A stretch of 64,000 nucleotides of DNA from Paenibacillus sp. FSL R7-0345. GTDB taxonomy: Bacteria > Bacillota > Bacilli > Paenibacillales > Paenibacillaceae. The position numbers were made by a program, and so were the translations under genes. This document shows, piece by piece, positions 60,640 through 64,000 of the stretch (the first letter of the stretch is position 1; the number at the start of each line of letters is the position of its first letter). The notes below the pieces were generated by a model that was given only the letters and a program-made list of their open reading frames with translations, searched no databases and was not told the origin of the DNA. The stretch is taken from the NCBI RefSeq assembly GCF_038595055.1, contig NZ_CP152002.1:4570501-4634500 (forward strand), in the 5' to 3' direction.

Positions 60640-61065
60640 TTAGCCCCCTATAGCCATTGCGCTGAAAATAACCGGTCCAACCACAGTTGCAGTAGAGTTA
60701 GTATCCTGGTTCTCAACAATCAGCTGATAGTTTTGCGTACCGGCCGGCACGTTGACATCTACCATGTGCAGAGAGATAATCCCGTCGTCATTGAAGAAAT
60801 CCTCATATTCGGCACGCGCGTAAAAAATTTCCTTGCCTGCACGCCAGATGCGCACAAGGATGTTCGGCGTATCCAGCAGTACATTCACACCGATTGTTGC
60901 CTTGAGTTCAACCTTGTTCGGAAAATGTGCCGGAACCGCCGGATCGATATACACTCCTACTCCGGCAATCTGTACACCAGCAGGAGAAATCGGAACCGGG
61001 ATGGAAACTCCGTTAGTAATGGGGGTAACGACATGAGCATTGTAGTCCAAAAGTGTTTTTACCAC
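60640..61065 (-). CDS. Possible exosporium/coat-type protein
   Basis: A 141-residue beta-rich protein without signal peptide: MVKTLLDYNAHVVTPITNGV, VELKATIGVNVLLDTPNILV, FRAGKEIF-like segment, SATVVGPVIFSAMAIGG-like end. The 'ELKATVGV...VLFRI.R.G..IF' and 'VVGPV.FSA' wording recalls the ExsC-type exosporium proteins as I remember them. GTG start follows AGGAGTGATAGATT. Own terminator. Position next to sporulation genes fits, but the assignment is tentative. Confidence 0.55.
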   Translation of the reverse strand: MVKTLLDYNAHVVTPITNGVSIPVPISPAGVQIAGVGVYIDPAVPAHFPNKVELKATIGVNVLLDTPNILVRIWRAGKEIFYARAEYEDFFNDDGIISLHMVDVNVPAGTQNYQLIVENQDTNSTATVVGPVIFSAMAIGG

Positions 61066-61165
61066 AATCTATCACTCCTTTTCATAGGTATGCTTCAGTA
61101 TATGAAGACTATGAAAAAGAGCTTGTGCACATCTATTGATAGATTTGCCTAAATATTTGACAGCG

Positions 61166-62176
61166 TCATCTGCGGGCAGCACCGTATTGTACTGCCGGCG
61201 GGCTGCTGCCCCGTCCCAGATAGAGCCTGGACACCTGCGGATACCGTCCCGCCCATTTGGCTGCCAGCAGCGGCAGCATTACACCGACCAGAGTAAACGG
61301 GATCAGACCGTAATCTGCACCGAGCAGCACTTTGAGGCTGTAGTTCAGCGGCAGATGCAGATACATAATGGCAATCGTGTTGCGTCCAAGCCTGCCCATG
61401 AAGCCCAGCGGCAGCCGTTTGGACAGCTGATATACGACAGCACAAATGGTTAGTGAGATTAGCAGCGGGACCGCCAGATCAAGCAGCAGCGCATCGTACT
61501 CCTTATACTTCATGTCAAGGCTGTAGCTGATGTATCCGCTGCGTTCCAGCCATAACACAAATGCACACATCGGCAGCAGCAGCAAGAGCACGTAAGCACG
61601 GCTGATCAGTGCAGGAATGGCTTTTTTACCGTAAAATCCGATCGCATAATAGGTAACCGCAAGCAGGGCAACGTCGATGTTCCAGGGGAGGTTGAAGGTT
61701 TTTAGCGGCGTCAGAGCGATCAGATGGGACAGAAGGTAAGCGGAGGCGATCAGAAGGAATTGGGTGCGGCGGCTGTACCTGACAATGTATCCAAAGAGCA
61801 GCTGCGTGAACAGGAGACAGGTGATAAACCAGAATACCCCGTAAGGCCCGGTCAAGGACAGTCCCCCGTAGAGCAGCCTGGCGATATTTTCGAGGAACCC
61901 GGTGAAATTGAGGCTATACAGCAGCATTCCGGCCGCAATCAACAACCCGTAGGCAAAATAAGGCGTCATTAGACCCTTCGTCCGCTTAACCGCCCAGCTG
62001 GTATACCGCTCAGGCAGGATCGGCTTAAACACCAGACCGCTCAGCAGAAAAAACAGCGGCATCCGGAACCAGGACAAATAATGATTCGCAGCGGCATCGC
62101 CGGAATGGCCCATCACTACAAAAATAATGCTGAAGCCCTTGGCGGCATCAATCCATAACTCACGTCGTTTTTCCAC
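61166..62176 (-). CDS. Acyltransferase-3 family membrane protein
   Basis: A 336-residue protein with about ten helices. It opens RRELWIDAAKGFSIIFVVMGHSG, with the active His of the family in VMGHS, then FRMPLFFLLSGLVF. Such enzymes O-acetylate polysaccharides, peptidoglycan or lipids; the acceptor is unknown. GTG 62176 follows GGAAGGG. Stands alone. Upstream spacer 62177-62385 shows nothing. Confidence 0.85.
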   Translation of the reverse strand: MEKRRELWIDAAKGFSIIFVVMGHSGDAAANHYLSWFRMPLFFLLSGLVFKPILPERYTSWAVKRTKGLMTPYFAYGLLIAAGMLLYSLNFTGFLENIARLLYGGLSLTGPYGVFWFITCLLFTQLLFGYIVRYSRRTQFLLIASAYLLSHLIALTPLKTFNLPWNIDVALLAVTYYAIGFYGKKAIPALISRAYVLLLLLPMCAFVLWLERSGYISYSLDMKYKEYDALLLDLAVPLLISLTICAVVYQLSKRLPLGFMGRLGRNTIAIMYLHLPLNYSLKVLLGADYGLIPFTLVGVMLPLLAAKWAGRYPQVSRLYLGRGSSPPAVQYGAARR

Positions 62177-62385
62177 TTTTCCCTTCCAACTCCTCCCAAT
62201 CCAGTTTTATTTTTAATATAATTATAGAATGGTTATATCGCTTGTTCAAATTTTAATGAAATATTTCAGGATGTTTCAGAAAGATAAATTCAGATAACAA
62301 CGTTGTATATATGCGAAAAATAAGGCGTTGAGCCTAGAACCGGGACTTTTCCGTTTATATCTGCTGTTTGTCATAAATCACTCAA

Positions 62386-62427
62386 CAAAAAAGCCCCTCC
62401 ATCTTCCTGTGCGGAAGCGAAAGGGCA
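62386..62427 (-). terminator. Terminator of the GH115 gene
   Basis: On the minus strand GCCCTTTCGCTTCC pairs imperfectly with GGAAGATGGAGGGGC and ends TTTTTTG. Confidence 0.8.
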
Positions 62428-62439
62428 CCATTAATCCTC

Positions 62440-64000
62440 TTATTGTCTAACCGAATCCTGCCACCGGGCATCTGCCGGCGGAAGCTCATCTCCTGCGGTC
62501 AGATAAATCCGGTCTATCCGGAGCTGGGATTCACAGGCCAGGATGGACAGCACATGCTCGCCGGAGCTGATCTTCAGGTCGGAGATTGCACACCAGTAAT
62601 ATACTTGAGCGGTATTGTAGGTGTGAATCCTTCCGCCGCCGAACTGCTCGGACAAAGGCTGCACATTGCCGTCAAGCGCCAGATAACAGGAATCAGACTG
62701 GAAGTTGTGATGTCTGATCAGCAGCCATGCGTGATATACTCCTGCTGTCTGTACGTTGATCCGGTAATGCATGCCAGGCGCGGCAGCAGGCTCTTCCCAC
62801 TTCAGTCCCGCATCAGCTACGTGCATCGCGAAGCCTGTTCTGCCGTTCGTCTCAGCCTGCAGGTGGCTCCAGGTAAGGGTGCTATTGTCTGCGGCAGGCG
62901 TCAGGTATGCATTGGCAGAGTTCTCCAAGGCGTATTCAGCCTCAAGGGCGATAACGCCGTCCTGCTCTGTAAAGCTGCCGGAACCGAAAGCGTCGATAAC
63001 CTTCTTTTCATCCGTACGCTTCCAAAGGTCATCATAACGTGCACTTCCCAGCTCCGTCTGCGGCTTAGGCTGGCACTTCTCGAAGATCAGATCAAACCGC
63101 TCCCCGAAAAAGGCTCTGTCCGCGTACAGGACCGATGGCAGTGTTACCTCTTCCTTCTGCGTACTGTAAAACCCGCTGCATAGCGCCTCTACTTCTTTCC
63201 AGTCTACCTGCGGACTCTCCGCGCCGTAATCGGTAGCTGTTTCATGCCCCAGAGCGCTGATGGCCGGACCCAGATTAGATTCAACTCTATCACTCGTATA
63301 TAGTACCAGCTTGGAAATTGTTACATAATTATCCGCGGTGTACAGCTTGAGCGAATGGGTGCCAGCCGTGATACACGGGAGCTTCACCAGCAGCTTTTCC
63401 CCGTTATCCATAATGCTCTGCTGCCAGCTGCCCTTCCATTCGTCATTCGTTTCCGATTCCACCAGCATTGGCTCTCCGTCATCTATGCCTACGCCGAAAC
63501 GGATGCGGCCTGTGGAATTCAGCGTCAGGAAGCGGTGGACTTCCAGAACATATTCTCCGCCCTGCTCGACGTAAAGGTCATACCCAACGGAGGCATTGTT
63601 CTGCAGCGCCCCTTCCGGCGGCTGCCCGGCCGGATGCCAGGCCATCAGCGCAGCTCCCTCGTACCGGGCCATGCCCGGCACCGTTAACCAAGCCGACTGA
63701 ACAGCCCCGGCGTCGTTCGTTGCATCCAAGCTGTGCTGATAGCCCTTAGCCGGAATAGATACATAGCCGTCTGCTTCAATATATCCGGCGAAGCCCTCCG
63801 GAACGGCCGGAGCGGCTTCAACCTCCACCTTAACAGAGATGACAGCGCCGTTTCTGTGATCACGGATGACGATGAGTCCGCGTTTGCCGGCATGGGCTGC
63901 GGGCTCCTGTACCGTAACCAGAATCCGCTGCTCGGTCTGCAGTGTCCCTTCCGTCTCGGATAAGTCGATCCAGTCCGCCCCCTCCTGAACCTCAAGGGTA
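62440..64000 (-). CDS. GH115 alpha-glucuronidase, C-terminal part (gene continues past the window)
   Basis: At least 520 residues are visible, open to the window edge. The segment ADWIDLSETEGTL..., GKRGLIVIRDHRNG, GYVSIPAKGYQ and MARYEGAALMAWHP belongs to the C-terminal beta domains of GH115, enzymes that remove glucuronic acid side chains from xylan. A glycine-poor carbohydrate-binding-like end (HYRINVQTAGVYHAWLLIRH) follows. The catalytic domain lies outside. No signal peptide can be judged. Same substrate as the GH11 xylanase at 27562. Confidence 0.78.
   Translation of the reverse strand, partial: TLEVQEGADWIDLSETEGTLQTEQRILVTVQEPAAHAGKRGLIVIRDHRNGAVISVKVEVEAAPAVPEGFAGYIEADGYVSIPAKGYQHSLDATNDAGAVQSAWLTVPGMARYEGAALMAWHPAGQPPEGALQNNASVGYDLYVEQGGEYVLEVHRFLTLNSTGRIRFGVGIDDGEPMLVESETNDEWKGSWQQSIMDNGEKLLVKLPCITAGTHSLKLYTADNYVTISKLVLYTSDRVESNLGPAISALGHETATDYGAESPQVDWKEVEALCSGFYSTQKEEVTLPSVLYADRAFFGERFDLIFEKCQPKPQTELGSARYDDLWKRTDEKKVIDAFGSGSFTEQDGVIALEAEYALENSANAYLTPAADNSTLTWSHLQAETNGRTGFAMHVADAGLKWEEPAAAPGMHYRINVQTAGVYHAWLLIRHHNFQSDSCYLALDGNVQPLSEQFGGGRIHTYNTAQVYYWCAISDLKISSGEHVLSILACESQLRIDRIYLTAGDELPPADARWQDSVRQ

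Overview
The window reads as the chromosome of a spore-forming, Gram-positive, xylan-degrading Firmicute, most likely a Paenibacillus. The grounds are sporulation and germination genes (dacF-spoIIAA-spoIIAB-sigF, spoVAA/AB/AF, a gerA-C-B operon), an LPXTG surface protein, YesMN-type two-component genes with a large-lipoprotein sugar system, GH11 and GH115 xylan enzymes, strong AGGAGG-type ribosome sites, and short intergenic repeats of about 50 bp. The genus is inferred from gene style; no search was run.

Layout. 0-3 kb: riboflavin operon ribD-ribE-ribBA (minus) behind an FMN riboswitch with its terminator, then mscL. 3.4-5 kb: a two-component pair whose response regulator has lost most of its receiver domain. 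5-12.6 kb: an HTH-TPR regulator divergent from an MFS exporter, a 1,193-residue LPXTG protein, and a YwaF-type membrane protein. 12.7-18.5 kb: ppiB, lysA, spoVAF, spoVAB, spoVAA. 18.5-24.1 kb: a permease remnant, then a sugar-binding lipoprotein with its YesN/YesM-type pair. 24.5-25.9 kb: an EamA-type transporter under a second FMN riboswitch. 26-35.7 kb: a PstS-like membrane protein, GH11 xylanase, a SUMF1-fold lipoprotein, a type-B carboxylesterase with an AI-2E-family protein, a [2Fe-2S] protein, and a Fur-box-linked AraC-type regulator plus siderophore-binding lipoprotein. 35.7-39.7 kb: the gerA-gerC-gerB operon. 39.7-43 kb: a Fur-box-linked operon of two FecCD permeases and a ferredoxin-NADP reductase. 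43-49.6 kb: small unknown genes, an orphan Bce-type ABC transporter, a metallophosphatase, and an ECF-sigma/DUF1835 fusion. 49.8-56.5 kb: an AT-richer run of 15 short, mostly unrecognised genes on one strand, with an Imm10-like and a pentapeptide-repeat protein. 56.5-57.5 kb: two kinds of repeat. 57.5-60.5 kb: sigF, spoIIAB, spoIIAA, dacF. 60.6-64 kb: a possible exosporium-type protein, an acyltransferase, and the C-terminal part of a GH115 alpha-glucuronidase.

How it fits together. In Bacillus subtilis the order dacF-spoIIAA-spoIIAB-sigF-spoVA-lysA...ppiB...rib is nearly continuous. Here the same genes sit on the same strand in the same order, but spoVAC/AD/AE are absent and about 39 kb of accessory genes separate sigF from spoVAA. 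That cargo holds iron uptake, germination, sugar sensing and xylan degradation, plus the small-gene island. Decay marks lie at both edges: a truncated permease beside spoVAA and tandem/inverted repeats beside sigF.

Several genes appear broken or start on non-standard codons (CTG, ATC, ATA) at well-placed ribosome sites. These could be real lesions, unusual initiation, or consensus errors in the assembly. The strongest leads are the FMN-riboswitch-controlled EamA transporter, the sigF/spoVA split, the small-gene island, the long disordered N-terminus of SpoVAF, the ECF-DUF1835 fusion and the ~50-bp repeat families.
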